This document shows positions 24,779 through 36,096 of a stretch of 64,000 nt of DNA, piece after piece. The notes beneath the pieces are model-generated. The model was not told the DNA's origin and did not search any database. It saw only the letters and a list, made by a program, of their open reading frames with translations. A program made the translations under genes and the position numbers. Each line of letters begins with the position of its first letter. The stretch's first letter is position 1. Origin of the DNA: Callorhinus ursinus (taxonomy: Eukaryota; Chordata; Mammalia; Carnivora; Otariidae); NCBI RefSeq assembly GCF_003265705.1, contig NW_020312785.1:129214486-129278485 (forward strand), given 5' to 3'.

Positions 24779-24957
24779 GGGGGCACCTGGGTGGCTCAGT
24801 GGTTAAGTGTCTGCCTTTGGCTCAGGTCATGATCCCCGGGTCCTGGGATCGAGCACCCCCATCAGGCTCCCTGCTCAGCAGGGAATCTGCTTCTCCCTCT
24901 GCCTCTTTCTGTGTGTGTGTCAATGAATAAATAAAATCTTAAAAAAAAAAAAAAGGA
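24779..24957 (+). mobile_element. Can-SINE
   Basis: Plus copy GGGGGCACCTGGGTGGCTCAG with tail AATAAATAAAATCTTAAAAA. The (TG) run in the 3' region is short. Confidence 0.94.
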
Positions 24958-25590
24958 AAAATGTTGGCCTTAAAAAAATGTCTTATGTTTGCTTTACAAT
25001 GACCTTTCATTATAATCTGTTGTCCATTTTTCTATCAGAATCCATACTCTTTAAGTACCATGTTGTATTAAATGGAGGGTGGCTGCTAGCTCATTGCACA
25101 ACCATCATTACTCTGCTCTTAAGATTCTTATAGCTGGACCAGTTTCTCACACCATACACAAAAGTAAACTCAAAATTGATAAAAGACCTAAATGTAAGAC
25201 CTGCAACCATGAAAATCCTAGAAGAGAGCATAGGCAGTAATTTCTCTGGAATTGGCCATAGCAACAGTCTTCTAAATATGTCTCCTCAGGCAAGGGAAAC
25301 AAAAGCAAAGATAAAGTATTGGGACTACATCAAAATAAAAAGCTTCTGCACATCCAAGGAAACAACAAAACTAAAAGACAACCTACAGAATGGAAGAAGC
25401 CATTTGCAAATGATATATCTGATTAGTGGTTAATATCTAAAATATATAAAGAACTTGTACAACTCAACACTGAAGAAAACCCAAATAATATGATTAAAAA
25501 TGGGCAAAACACATGAACAAACGTTTCTCCAAACAAGACACCCAGATGGTCAATGGACACATGAAAAGATGCTCAACATCACTCATCATT

Positions 25591-25695
25591 GGCAAAGAGA
25601 TTCTGCTCTGACAGTCTGATAGGAAAAATGGTATTCTTACCTAGTTTCAATTTTGCACTTTTGAGTGTGGCAGAGGCAAAGTCATGGGCACACCA
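25591..25695 (+). repeat. Duplicated segment, copy B, inserted in L1
   Basis: From GGCAAAGAGATTCTGCTCTG to GGGCACACCA. It interrupts the L1 text CATCACTCATCATT...AATGCCAATCAAAACCACA. It differs from copy A by a handful of substitutions and a 2-bp indel. Confidence 0.9.
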
Positions 25696-26366
25696 AATGC
25701 CAATCAAAACCACAATGAGGTTTCACCTCACACCTGTCAGAATGGCTAAAATAACACAGGAACACAAGAAGTGTTAGGGAGAGTGTGGAGAAAAAGGAAT
25801 CCTCATGCACTGTTAGTGGGAATGCAAACTGGTGTAGCCACTGTGGAAAACAGTATGGAGGTTCTTCAAAAAATTAAAAAATAGAATTACCATATGATCT
25901 AGAAATTTCACCCCTGGGTATTTACCCAAAGAAAATGAAAACACTAATTTGAAAAGATAGATGCACCCCTATGTTTATTGTAGCATTATTTACAATAGCC
26001 AAGATATGGAAGCAACCCAAGTGTCCATTGATAGATGAATGAATAAAGAAGAGGTTGATTATATGTATATACATACATACACACAATGGAATGTTATTCA
26101 GCCTTAAAAAAAATTCATATACAGCCATTAAAAAAGAATGAAATCTTGTCATTTGCAAAAACATGGATGGCTCTTAGGGGAAAATAGGTCAGTCAGAAAA
26201 AGATGAATACCATATGATTTCACTCATGTGGAATTTAAGAAACAAAGCAAATGAACAAAGAGACAAAAAACCAAACTCACATACAGAGAACGAACTGGTG
26301 GTTACCAGAGGGGAGGTGGGGGGGGTGGGTGAAACAGGTGAAGGGGATTAAAAGTACACGTATCAT

Positions 26367-28345
26367 AAAATACCTAGGAATAAATTTAACCAAAGAGGCA
26401 AAGGATCTGTACTCAGAAAACTATAAAATACTCATGAAAGAAATTGAAGAAGACACAAAGAAATGGAAAAACGTTCCATGCTCATGGATTGGGAGAACCA
26501 ACATTGTGAAGATATCAATGCTACCTAGAGCAATCTACACATTCAATGCAATCCCCATCAAAATACCATCCATTTTTTTCAAAGAAATGGAACAAATAAT
26601 CCTAAAATTTATATGGAACCAGAAGAGACCCCGAATAGCCAGAGGAATATTGAAAAAGAAAAGCAAAGCTGGTGGCATCACAATTCTGGACTTCCAGCTC
26701 TATTACAAAGCTGTCATCATCAAGACAGTATGGTACTGGCACAAAAACAGACCCATAGATCAATGGAACAGAATCGAGAGCCCAGAAATGGACCCTCAAC
26801 TCTATGGCCAACTTATCTTTGACAAAGCAGGAAAGAATGTCCAATGGCAAAAAGACAGTCTCTTCAACAAATGGTGTTGGGAAAATTGGACAGCCACATG
26901 CAGAAGAATGAAATGACCATTTCATTACACCACACACAAAAATAGACTCCAAATGGTAGAAAGACCTAAACGTGAGACAGGAGTCCATCAAAATCCTAAA
27001 GGAGAACACAGGTAGCAACCTCTTCGACCTCAGCCACAACAACTTCTTCCTAGAAACATCGCCAAAGGCAAGGGAAGCAAGGGCAAAAATGAACTATTGG
27101 GATTTCATCAAGATTAAAAGCTTTTGCACAGCAAAAGAAACAGTCCACAAAACTAGAAGACAACCGACAGAATGGGAGAAAATATTTGCAAATGACATAT
27201 CAGATAAAGGGCTAGTATCCAAAATCTATAAAGAACTTATCAAACTCAACACCCAAAGAACAAATAATCCAATCAAGAAATGGGCAGAGGACATGAACAG
27301 ACATTTTTCCAAAGAAGACATCCAAATGGCCAACAGACACATGAAAAAGTGCTCACCATCGCTCGACATCAGGGAAATCCAAATCCAAACCTCAATGAGA
27401 TACCACCTCACACCAGTCAGAATGGCTAAAATTAACAAGTCAGGAAACGACAGATGTTGGCGGGGATGTGGAGAAAGGGGAACCCTCCTACACTGTTGGT
27501 GGGAATGCAAGCTGGTGCAACCACTCTGGAAAACAGTATGGAGGTTCCTCAAACAGTTGAAAATAGAGCTACCATACAATCCAGCAATTGCACTACTGGG
27601 TATTTACCACAAAGATACTAATGTAGGGATCCGAAGGGGTACGTGCACCCCAATGTTTATAGCAGCAATGTCCACAATAAGCAAACTGTGGAAAGAGCCA
27701 AGATGTCCATCGACAGATGAATGGATAAAGAAGAAGTGGTATATATACACAATGGAATATTATGCAGCCATCAAAAGGAATGAGATCTTGCCATTTGCAA
27801 CGACGTGGATGGAACTGGAGGGTGTTATGCTGAGTGAAATAAGTCAATCAGAGAAAGACATGTATCATATGACCTCACTGATATGAGGAATTCTTAATCT
27901 CAGGAAACAAACAGGGTTGCTGGAGTGGTGGGGGGGTGGGAGGGATGGGGTGGCTGGGTGATAGACATTGGGTAGGGTATGTGCTATGGTGAGGGCTGTG
28001 AATTGTGCAAGACTGTTGAATCACAGATCTGTACTTCTGAAACAAATAATGCAACATATGTTAAGAAAAAAGAAAAAGAAGAAGATAGCAGGAGGGAAAG
28101 AATGAAGGGGAGTAAGTCAGAGGGGGAGACGAACCATGAGAGACGATGGACTCTGAAAAACAAACTGAGGGTTCTAGAGGGGAGGAGGGTAGGGGGATGG
28201 GTTAGCCTGGTGATGGGTATTAAAGAGGGCACATTCTGCATGGAGCACTGGGTGTTTTGCACAAACAATGAATCATGGAACACTACATCAAAAACTAATG
28301 ATGTAATATATGGTGATTAACATAACAATAAAAATTTTTTTTAAA
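26367..28345 (+). mobile_element. Younger L1, 5'-truncated, nested in the older L1
   Basis: Carnivore L1 with the last part of ORF2 and the full 3' UTR. Open frames at 26370-26916 ('[20 protein letters not shown]', '[20 protein letters not shown]') and 26972-27886 ('[20 protein letters not shown]', '[19 protein letters not shown]', '[19 protein letters not shown]') are separated by a frameshift near 26920. No reverse transcriptase core is present. The 3' UTR ends AACATAACAATAAAAATTTT. Flanked by AAAAGTACACGT(A/G)TCAT (26349 and 28347). Confidence 0.95.
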
Positions 28346-28456
28346 AAAGTACACGTGTCATGATGAGAATTGAGTATAGAATTGTTGAATTGCTATCTTG
28401 TACACCTGAAACTGATACAACACTATATGTTAATTATATTGGAATAAAAAATACTC

Positions 28457-28627
28457 TTTTTTTTTTAAAGATTTTATTTACTTACTCATAAGAGACAGAG
28501 AGAGAGGCAGAGGGAGAAGCAGGCTCCCAAGGAGCAGGGAGCCCGATGTGGGACTCAATCCCCGGATGCCGGGATCATGACCTGAGCCGAAGGTAGATGC
28601 TTAACCATTTGAGCCACCCAGGCACCC
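28457..28627 (-). mobile_element. Can-SINE at the end of the older L1
   Basis: Minus copy ending CACCCAGGCACCC. Flanked by AAAAATACTCTT / AAAAATTATTCTT. Confidence 0.93.
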
Positions 28628-28756
28628 TAAAAATTATTCTTAAAGGTAACTTTCTGTAGAATAAGTTTTGGAAACTCAACTGTTCATTTTATCCTTTTGA
28701 TTCTGAACTCTGGTTTCATCTCTAAATTCTGAAATTGCTAAGGGATATTAGTAGGT

Positions 28757-29110
28757 ATATTGTATCAGTAAGGGAGACTTGATTAAGCTATAGTAACAAA
28801 CATTCCCCCCAATCTCAGTGGCTTAAAATAATAAAGTTTTATTTCTTGCACATACTACATGTTCACTGAAGGTTCATCATGGTCCTCTCTCCAGAAACCA
28901 GGCTATTAGAGTAGCCATTATCTGGAACATTGCCATGTGGCCATGGCAAAAGACAAAGAGAGTACAGTATAGCATGCCCTGGCTTTTAGTGCTTCTGCTC
29001 AGAAGGTTTTCTGAAGGAAGTCTGAGATCAAGGGTAAGGAGATGAAATTTTACCATGTGCCTGGAAGGAGAGGAAGAACCATGTATTTGTGAACAGTTCT
29101 AATAGCCATC
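28757..29110. mobile_element. Old LTR-like repeat
   Basis: 'CTCAGTGGCTTAAAATAATAAAG', 'CATTATCTGGAACATTGCCA' and similar text recall an old mammalian interspersed repeat of MaLR type. Family not certain. Confidence 0.45.
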
Positions 29111-29523
29111 ACATACACTAATCCATTTGATTTTCTTTTGTCCTTGTACATGTGGGAGGTATTGTGGAGAAGAGCAAAAAATCTGCTGCAAAGGTGGAAT
29201 AGTTAGCTTGTACCTTTAAAACTCAGAGCATTCAAATTTAGTGAATCATCTGGAACACACAATTCACAGCTCACTCTCAAATCTTAGTAAAGGACGACTC
29301 ATCCCCCAAAATTGATCAAACCATTTAATTTAATTGGTATGCTGTGAATATCTGAACTCTTTTGCTTGCAATTCTCGTTGTCATTTAAAGAGAGGTTGAT
29401 TATTTGGCAGTCCTAGTTGGTTTAGAAATAGTAATTGATAGGTAATGTAATTGTCAGTCATCTAATCACTGAACTTCTATCTCTGAGACTGTAAACAGAC
29501 CATTTAGGTTCCAGAGATTGATT

Positions 29524-29629
29524 TTTTTAAGTTTATTTTTGGTAATCTCTACACCCATCATAGGACTCAAACTCATGATCAAGCGATCAAGAGTAGCATG
29601 CTCTTCGGACTGAGCCAGCCAGGCACCCC
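29524..29629 (-). mobile_element. Can-SINE, older short subtype
   Basis: Minus copy GTAATCTCTACACCCATCAT ... CCAGCCAGGCACCCCC. Confidence 0.88.
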
Positions 29630-30533
29630 CAAAGGTTGATTATTAACTAAGCTAGGAAGTTTCACTTATCAGAAAGGAAAATCCAAAATATGATCATCCA
29701 CATTAAAGAATTTTGTCCGTTGGCCTATAGTTGGATTCTATGGGTAGGATCTTTTAGAATCTATTGCTGCCAAGACACACAGCATTAGTATTGTGATTAG
29801 GATAAGAAATTGCTAAACGTTCCACTCCCTCCTAATTTAGTTCTCTAATTTGTTCATTCTTGTTAGTTTTTGTATGGTATATGTTGGTATAATGACTGGT
29901 CATAGATTTGTTCCTCTATGTCCTCACTGTACCCTGGTTCTTCTTTTTCTTATAGTTAGTCAGTGAAGAGAGAACTGGAGGCACCCAATGTAAGATCAAT
30001 AACAAAACCTAAGAACAAGACCAAGAAGTGCCAAACCCAAAGATAGACATCACCACTGAAGATGTTAGCTGTCAACTGAAAAGTTTCCCTAATGTAACCC
30101 ATCCTACAATATAATGGTAGAAATTAATATGTCTAAGGCTACAATATCATTGATTGTTTTCATGTGATTTATAAAATACTTCTGAAGTTTTGAAAATGCT
30201 TTGAGCAACAGAATTATCATTGTTTCAAAATGGTGCTCTTCCTCTTATTACTCTTCATAAATGTCACTTTGTTTCAAAAGCCACTGCCTTTTTTTCTACC
30301 TCAAGAAGCAAGAAAAATCTCAAATAAACAGCCTAACCTTACACCTAAAGGACCTAGAAAAGGAAGAACAAAAAGAAAACCCAAAATCCGTAGAAGAAAG
30401 GAAATATTAAAGATTAGAGCATAAATAAAGTAGAAACTAAAAAGCAATAGAACAGATCAATGAAACCAGGAGCTGGTCTTTGAAAAGAGCAGCAAAATTG
30501 ATACACCTTTAGCTAGACTCATAAGAAAGAGAG

Positions 30534-30560
30534 AAAGAGGGAGAGAGAGAGAGAGAGAAA
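30534..30560 (+). repeat. (GA)n simple repeat in L1
   Basis: A short run of GAGAGA units expands the L1 text between GAAAGAGGG and AAAGAACTC. Confidence 0.85.
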
Positions 30561-31142
30561 GAACTCAAACAAAATCAGAAATGATAGAGGGGAAATAACA
30601 ACTGACACCACAAAAATACAAAGGATTATAAGAGAATATTCTGAAAAATTATATGCCAACAAATTGGACAACCTAGAAGAAATGGATAAATGGGTAAATT
30701 CCTAGGAACATATAACCTCCCAAAACTAAATCAGGAAGAAATAGAAATTTTGAATTGACCAATTACCAGCAATGAAATTGAATCAGTATTCAAAAAACTC
30801 CCACCAAACAGAAGTCCAGGACCAGAAAGCTTCATAGGTGAATTCCACCAAACATTTAAAGAAGAGTTAATACCTATTCTTCACTAACCGTTCCAAAAAA
30901 TAGAAGAGGAAGAGAAATTTCCAAATTCATTCTATGAGGCTAGCATTACCCTGATACCAAAACCAGATAAAGACACCACAAAAAAAGAGAACTACCGGCC
31001 AGTATCTCTCATGAATATAGATATAAAAAGCCTCAACAAAATATTAGCAAACAGAATCCAACAATACATTTTAAAAAACATTCACCACTACCAAGTGGGG
31101 TTTATTCCCGGGGTGCAAGTGTAGTTCAATATTTGCAAATCA

Positions 31143-31181
31143 GGGGCGCGCAGGTGGCCCAGTTGGTTAAGTGATGACCTG
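31143..31181 (+). mobile_element. Can-SINE stub at an L1 deletion junction
   Basis: GGGGCGCGCAGGTGGCCCAG and about 20 further bases of SINE head only, then L1 3' sequence. The SINE tail and over 1 kb of L1 are missing. Confidence 0.85.
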
Positions 31182-32432
31182 TGAAATGGGAGAAGATATT
31201 TGTAAATGACATATTTGATAAAGGGTTAATATCCAAAATATATAAAGAACTTCTACAACTCAACACCAAAAAAAACCCAAATAATGCAATTAAAAATGGG
31301 CAGAACACATGAACAAACATTTCTCCAAAAAAGACACACAGATGGCCAAAAGGCACATGAAAAGATGCTCAACATCACTCATCATCAAATAAATCAAATC
31401 AAAACCACAATGAGATACCACCTTGTATCTATCAGAATAGCTAAAATAAAAAACACAGGAAATAAGCGTTGGGTAGAGTGTGGAGAAAAAGGACTCCTCG
31501 TGCACTGTTGGTGGGAGTGCAAACTGGTATGGCCATGTGGAAAACAGCATGCAGGTTCCTCAAAGAATTAAAAGTAGAATTACCATATGATCCAGAAATT
31601 CCAATCCTGGGTATTTACCCAAAGAAAATGAAAACACCAATTTGAAAAGATATGTGTACCCCTATATTTACTGTAGCATTATTTACAATAGCCAAGATAT
31701 GGAAACAGCCCAAGTGTCTACTGACAGGTGAATGGTTAAAGAAGAGGTGGTATTTATCAACACAAAGAAATATTACTAGGCCGTAAAAAAAGAATGAAAG
31801 GTTGCCATTTGCAACAACATGGATGGATCCAGAGGGTATAATGCTAAGTGAAATAAGTCAGTCAGAGAAAGACAAATACCATATGATTTCACTCATATGT
31901 AGAATTTAAGAAATAAAACCAACAAAATAGGGGAAAAAAAAGAGAGAGGCAAACCAAGAAACAGACTCTTAACTATAGAGAACAAACTGGTGGCTACCAG
32001 AGGGAGTGGGTGAAACAGGTGATGGGGATTAAGAGTACACTTATCATGATGAGCACTGAGTAATGTACAGAAATGTTGAATCACTACGTTGTACCTGAAA
32101 CGAATATAACACTGTGTGTTAACTATACTGGAATTAATATAAAAAAACAAAAACAAAAGCCACTACCTTTTTCAATAAAATAAAACTTTAATCTCAAGGT
32201 CTTGTAGATTTGGAATGGTCTCCAAGTGGGATTGGGTGGCCAGACTATTCAAGATTCCCTTGACCTTCTAGGGCTCTTAGTGGTCACCTCTGTTACCACC
32301 ATGACCCCCCGTTAATACTCTGTAGTGTAGCTAGGACCAGGAGAAACTGTTTGAAGGAAAGAACTAGGCACATCCAACTAGGTAATCTAGTTTGGGGGAG
32401 CTTGGCTGACTCAGTCAGAAGAGCATGTGACT

Positions 32433-32609
32433 CTTTTTTTAAAATATTTTTTTAATTTATTTGAAAGAGAGAGAGAGCATGAGCAGGAGGAGGGGCAGAA
32501 GGAGGAGCAAACGCCCCGCTGAGCCAGGAATCGGACTCAATCCTGAGACCCTGGGATCATGACCTGAACCAAAGGCAGACGCTTAACCAACTGAGCCACC
32601 CAGGCACCC
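32433..32609 (-). mobile_element. Can-SINE nested in SINE (1)
   Basis: Minus copy inside the outer SINE, ending CACCCAGGCACCC. Confidence 0.92.
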
Positions 32610-32719
32610 TGAGCACCTTGATCTCAAGGTCGTGAGTTTGAGCCCCATAATGGGTATAGAGATTACTAAAAATATGTAAGTAAATAAATAAACTTAAAAA
32701 AATAAAGTATATAATTTTT

Positions 32720-32911
32720 TAAAGATTTTATTTATTTATTTGACAGAGAGAGAGAGATAGTGAGAGCAGGAACACAAGCAGGGGGAGTGGGAGAGGGAGA
32801 AGCCAGCCTCCTGCTGAGCAGGGAGCCCGATGCGGGGCTCGATCCCAGGACCCCGGGACCATGACCTGAACCGAAGGCGGATGCCTAACGACTGAGCCAC
32901 CCAGGCACCCC
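32720..32911 (-). mobile_element. Can-SINE nested in SINE tail (2)
   Basis: Minus copy in the A-rich tail of the outer SINE. TAAAGTAT(A/G)TAATTTTT is duplicated (32703 and 32912). Confidence 0.94.
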
Positions 32912-33049
32912 TAAAGTATGTAATTTTTTTTTTAAGATAATCTAGTTTTACCATTTGGGACTCACTCTGATGCCTCAGGCAAGCTTCTTAGTCTCTCTTG
33001 TGCTTATATCTCCCATTATCAACATGAGAGAGGATGCTGTGTGTTAGTA

Positions 33050-33190
33050 GGGCAATAGTTAAAGACAAGGATGCTGGCATCAGATTGCTGGAGTTCAAAC
33101 TCCTGTACTCCCAATTCTGGCAGGAATCATCTTGGGCACATGGCTTCAAGTTCTTGTGTAAAATGGATAACACAATAAATCCAGGGTTTG
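33050..33190 (+). mobile_element. MIR fragment
   Basis: 'TCAGATTGCTGGAGTTCAAACTC' then 'GTGTAAAATGGATAACACAA' follow the MIR consensus order, strongly diverged. Confidence 0.65.
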
Positions 33191-33259
33191 TCAATAATTT
33201 TCCAATTCTACCTGGGAGAAGGAGTATTCTTGGAGTCTGGATGTCTAGGTCAGATTTTT

Positions 33260-33453
33260 TTTTTTAAAGATTTTACTTATTTATTTAACAGAGATAGAGA
33301 CAGCGAGAGAGGGAACACAAGCAGGGGGAGTGGGAGAGAAAGAAGCAGGCTCCCTGCTGAGCAGTGAGCCTGATGTGGGGCTCCATCCCAGGACCCTGGG
33401 ATCATGACCCGTGCCGAAGGCAGATGCCTAACAACTGAGCCACCCAGGTGCCT
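33260..33453 (-). mobile_element. Can-SINE
   Basis: Minus copy ending CACCCAGGTGCC, flanked by (A/G)GGTCAGATTTTT on both sides. Confidence 0.95.
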
Positions 33454-34218
33454 GGGTCAGATTTTTAGAGGGAAGTATTTCTGTAGTGGAACAAAGGAAT
33501 CTACTTAGGTCATGATGGCTTGACTGAAATTTCTCATAAGAGCCAATTTCCTGCCCTCTAATTCTGCATTTCCCCAAGCAATCACTTAATCAATAATTTG
33601 GTCTTCCACGTAGACCAGGAATAGCTCTTTTTTTCTGGAGACCCTAGGTCTGGATTTTCAGTTTATATATCATCATATAAAAATGGTCCTAACTGTATAC
33701 TATTAGTGCTCATTAACCCGCCAGTCCCTAAGAACTCTTTAGTAAACTAGTAACATTGTTTCTGAATATATATATTTAATTCCAATGTATGTCATATTTG
33801 ACTTGTGTATAAAAATAAATCCTGTTGCATTGTGACATGATCTAGAAAAAAGTTTTATACTAATTTTTTTCCCTAGAGAAGTTGTAATCTGAAATAATGA
33901 CATAGTAGAAATTGACTCCAAATCAGGGATTCCTGTGCTAGTGGTTATCACAGAAGTCCTCTTGGGGGAATACTGGTGTGTAAGTTATGCCTCAGAGTTT
34001 GTCCCAACACATAGCAATGAAACTGGGCTTTCACAGATTCCCTCACCAGTCTGTCATGGGCTTGGGGTCACCTGGGGAGAGTGTAAACTCCCAGGCACTA
34101 GAAGGTAACCTAGCAGGCGAGTGGCACCTGTAGCTCAAGGACACAGGTGCAGGCCCTTAGAAACAAAGGCACACAGAAGCTGAGGAGGGCAACACAGAAG
34201 CAGTAAAAAATAAATCTA
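33454..34218. other. Intergenic, no gene seen
   Basis: Unique or strongly decayed sequence. Nothing coding or structured was recognised. Confidence 0.6.
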
Positions 34219-34421
34219 GGGGCGCCTGGGTGGCTCAGTCGTTAAGCATCTGCCTTCGGCTCAGGTCATGATCCCAGGGTCCTGGGATCTGAGCCCCACA
34301 TTGGGCTCCCCGCTCGGTGGGGAGCCTGCTTCTCCCTCTCTCCTGCCTGCCGCTCCCCCTGCTTCTGCTGTCTCTCTCTCTCAAATAAATAAATAAAATA
34401 TTTTAAATAAATAAATAAATC
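34219..34421 (+). mobile_element. Can-SINE, full length
   Basis: Plus copy GGGGCGCCTGGGTGGCTCAG with a close-to-consensus head and an extended AAATAAATAAATAAA tail that has grown a small (AAAT)n repeat. Confidence 0.96.
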
Positions 34422-34717
34422 TAAAGTGTTCTGGCTGAGCACCGACAACGTCTGTCTCACAAAATTACAGTGCTTTCATGACCTTCTCTCCATTTTTTTT
34501 CTGAAAGCATTTTCATTATCAATTTCTTTGGCCAACATTTCAAGTCTAATAGAATCAAAGAACAGTTTTGCACAAATTACTTAGCCTTCAATGTTTTGGA
34601 ACTGTTCTTAAACCTTTACCAGTTTTAGATAAATATTTAAATGTGGTGTTTCAAAATAATTTGTGCCTCTAGTGGAAACATAATGGTTTACATGTAGTCT
34701 CTTCTATATACAATGAT

Positions 34718-34831
34718 TTTTTTCTTAAGTTTTATTTATTTAAGTAATCTCTACACCTAACATGGGACCCAAACTCACAATTCCGAGATCAAGAGTCCCA
34801 TGCTCTTCTGACAGGGCCAGCGAAGGCCCCC
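34718..34831 (-). mobile_element. Can-SINE, older short subtype
   Basis: Minus copy AAGTAATCTCTACACCTAAC ... GCCAGCGAAGGCCCCC, flanked by CAATGATTTT. Confidence 0.88.
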
Positions 34832-35148
34832 AATGATTTTCTAATAATCAATTAAATATTGTAATTTCTAGGTGAAGAACGTTTCAAAAATCTGACATAT
34901 CTTAAAATAAATGACAGTGTTCTTAACAAGTTTACCCTAAATCACTTTTAATTTTAAATAAATAGTAAATATATGTTTGACTTATTAGCTAATCAAGTGT
35001 TCAGATTATTCCAAGGAATAGTAAGTTACTTTTTCACATCATTTAAAGGAATGTTTAAAATGTACATTAAAATTAACTCTAAAAACCACATTCTAGACTA
35101 CCTGTACAAATTATTTCTATTTTTAAATATGCTTAGAATGTGTTGGAT

Positions 35149-35329
35149 TTTTTTTTTTTTAACAGAGAGAGACACACAGTGAGAGAGGGAACACAAGCAG
35201 GGGGAGTGGGAGAGGGAGAGTAGGTTTCCCGCTGAGCAGGGAGCCCGATGCAGGGCTCGATCCCAGCACCCCGGGATCACGACCTGAGCCGAAGGCAGAC
35301 GCTTAACCACTGAGCCACCCAGGCGCCCC
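35149..35329 (-). mobile_element. Can-SINE, full length
   Basis: Minus copy ending CACCCAGGCGCCCCC. First of three adjacent minus-strand SINEs. Confidence 0.94.
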
Positions 35330-35335
35330 CGGACT

Positions 35336-35436
35336 TTTTTTTTTTAATGTAATCTCTTCACCTGATGTGGGGCTCAAACTCACAACTCTGAGATTAAGAG
35401 TCACATGCTCTACTGACTGAGCCAGCCAGGTGCCCC
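35336..35436 (-). mobile_element. Can-SINE, older short subtype
   Basis: Minus copy AATGTAATCTCTTCACCTGA ... CCAGCCAGGTGCCCC, the second of three adjacent copies. Confidence 0.9.
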
Positions 35437-35454
35437 TGGGCTTTCAAACTTCTT

Positions 35455-35718
35455 CTTCTTCTTTTTTTTTTTTAAAGATTTTTATTTATTTATTTATTTT
35501 AGAGAGAAAGAGAGAGAGAGAGTAAGCAGTGGCGGGGGGGGTGCAGAGGGAGAAAGAGAGAGAGAATCCCAAGCTGACTCCCCACTGAGCACGGAGCCCA
35601 AGGAGGGGCTCGATCCCATGACCCCGAGATCATGACCCCAAGATCATGACCCTGAGATCATGACCCAAGCTGAAATCAAGAGTCAGATGCTCAATGCACT
35701 GAGTCACTAAGGCGCCCC
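35455..35718 (-). mobile_element. Can-SINE with internal tandem repeat
   Basis: Minus copy ending CACTAAGGCGCCCC. GAGATCATGACCC is repeated about three times at 35625-35665, a local expansion. GG(G/A)CTTTCAAACTTCTT flanks it. Confidence 0.93.
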
Positions 35719-35896
35719 GGACTTTCAAACTTCTTGAACATAATGCTAACAAGCAAGAAGTCTTTTTTTTTTAATTACAGAAATTTTGAAAATACAAAAA
35801 AAAAAAAATTACCTGAATTCCATCACTTAGAGAACCATGTTATCATTTTGATTTCTTTTCTTCGAGTTTTTTTTTTTTAATTAAAAAAGTCATAGA

Positions 35897-36096
35897 GGGA
35901 TGCCTGGGTGGCTCAGTCATTAAGCATCTGCCTTTGGCTCAGGTCATGATCCCAGGGTCCTGGGATCGAGCCCCACATCAGGCTCCCTGCCAAGCTCCCT
36001 CCCTCCCTGCGTCTCCCTCTGCCTGCCTCTCCACTGCTTGTGCTGTCTCTCTCCCTCTCTCTCTGACAAATAAATAAGTAAAGTCTTTAAAAAAAA
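35897..36096 (+). mobile_element. Can-SINE, full length
   Basis: Plus copy GGGATGCCTGGGTGGCTCAG with tail AAATAAATAAGTAAAGTCTT, flanked by AAAAAA(G/A)TCATAGA. Confidence 0.95.

Larger units (their letters stand above)
25125..28456 (+). mobile_element. Older L1 3' fragment, split by a younger L1
   Basis: ORF2 C-terminal remnants in plus orientation (25176-25433, 'SPQARETKAKIKYWDYIKIK') and a 3' UTR (25900-26345). These are interrupted by a second L1 and resume at 28346 with the tail ATGTTAATTATATTGGAATA. A foreign 105-bp segment sits at 25591-25695. Confidence 0.9.
30294..32153 (+). mobile_element. L1 fragment with internal deletion
   Basis: Plus-strand ORF2 remnants from 30300 to 31135 (RT-region text) jump through a SINE stub to the ORF2 C-terminus (31185-31560, '[20 protein letters not shown]') and then a 3' UTR. 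Many stops. The target CAAAAGCCACTRCCTTTTT is present at both ends (30275 and 32154). Confidence 0.92.
29957..32180 (+). other. Candidate distal 3' terminal exon (L1-interrupted)
   Basis: A good acceptor (TTCTTCTTTTTCTTATAG) ends at 29956. About 330 bp of non-repeat sequence follows, is broken by an L1 with clear duplications (30275 and 32154), and ends with AATAAAATAAAAC at 32174. Read from the acceptor in frame 0 there is a stop after 18 codons. It could be an alternative end of the RPL15 locus or a lncRNA exon, but the call is speculative. Confidence 0.25.
32394..32933 (+). mobile_element. Can-SINE (outer) holding two nested SINEs
   Basis: The head at 32394-32432 (GGGGGAGCTTGGCTGACTCAG) continues after the first nested SINE at 32610-32703 (CTCAAGGTCGTGAGTTTGAG ... 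AAATAAATAAACTT). AGRTAATCTAGTTT flanks the whole block (32380 and 32934). Confidence 0.88.

Noticed and set aside
26251..27886. Long frames that could be read as host genes
   Set aside because: They are L1 ORF2 C-terminal pieces with a frameshift, lacking the catalytic domains and bounded by a target duplication.
28347..28362. E-box CACGTG next to an L1
   Set aside because: It is one base different in the other target-duplication copy (CACGTA), so it arose by a single substitution in repeat DNA with no promoter context.
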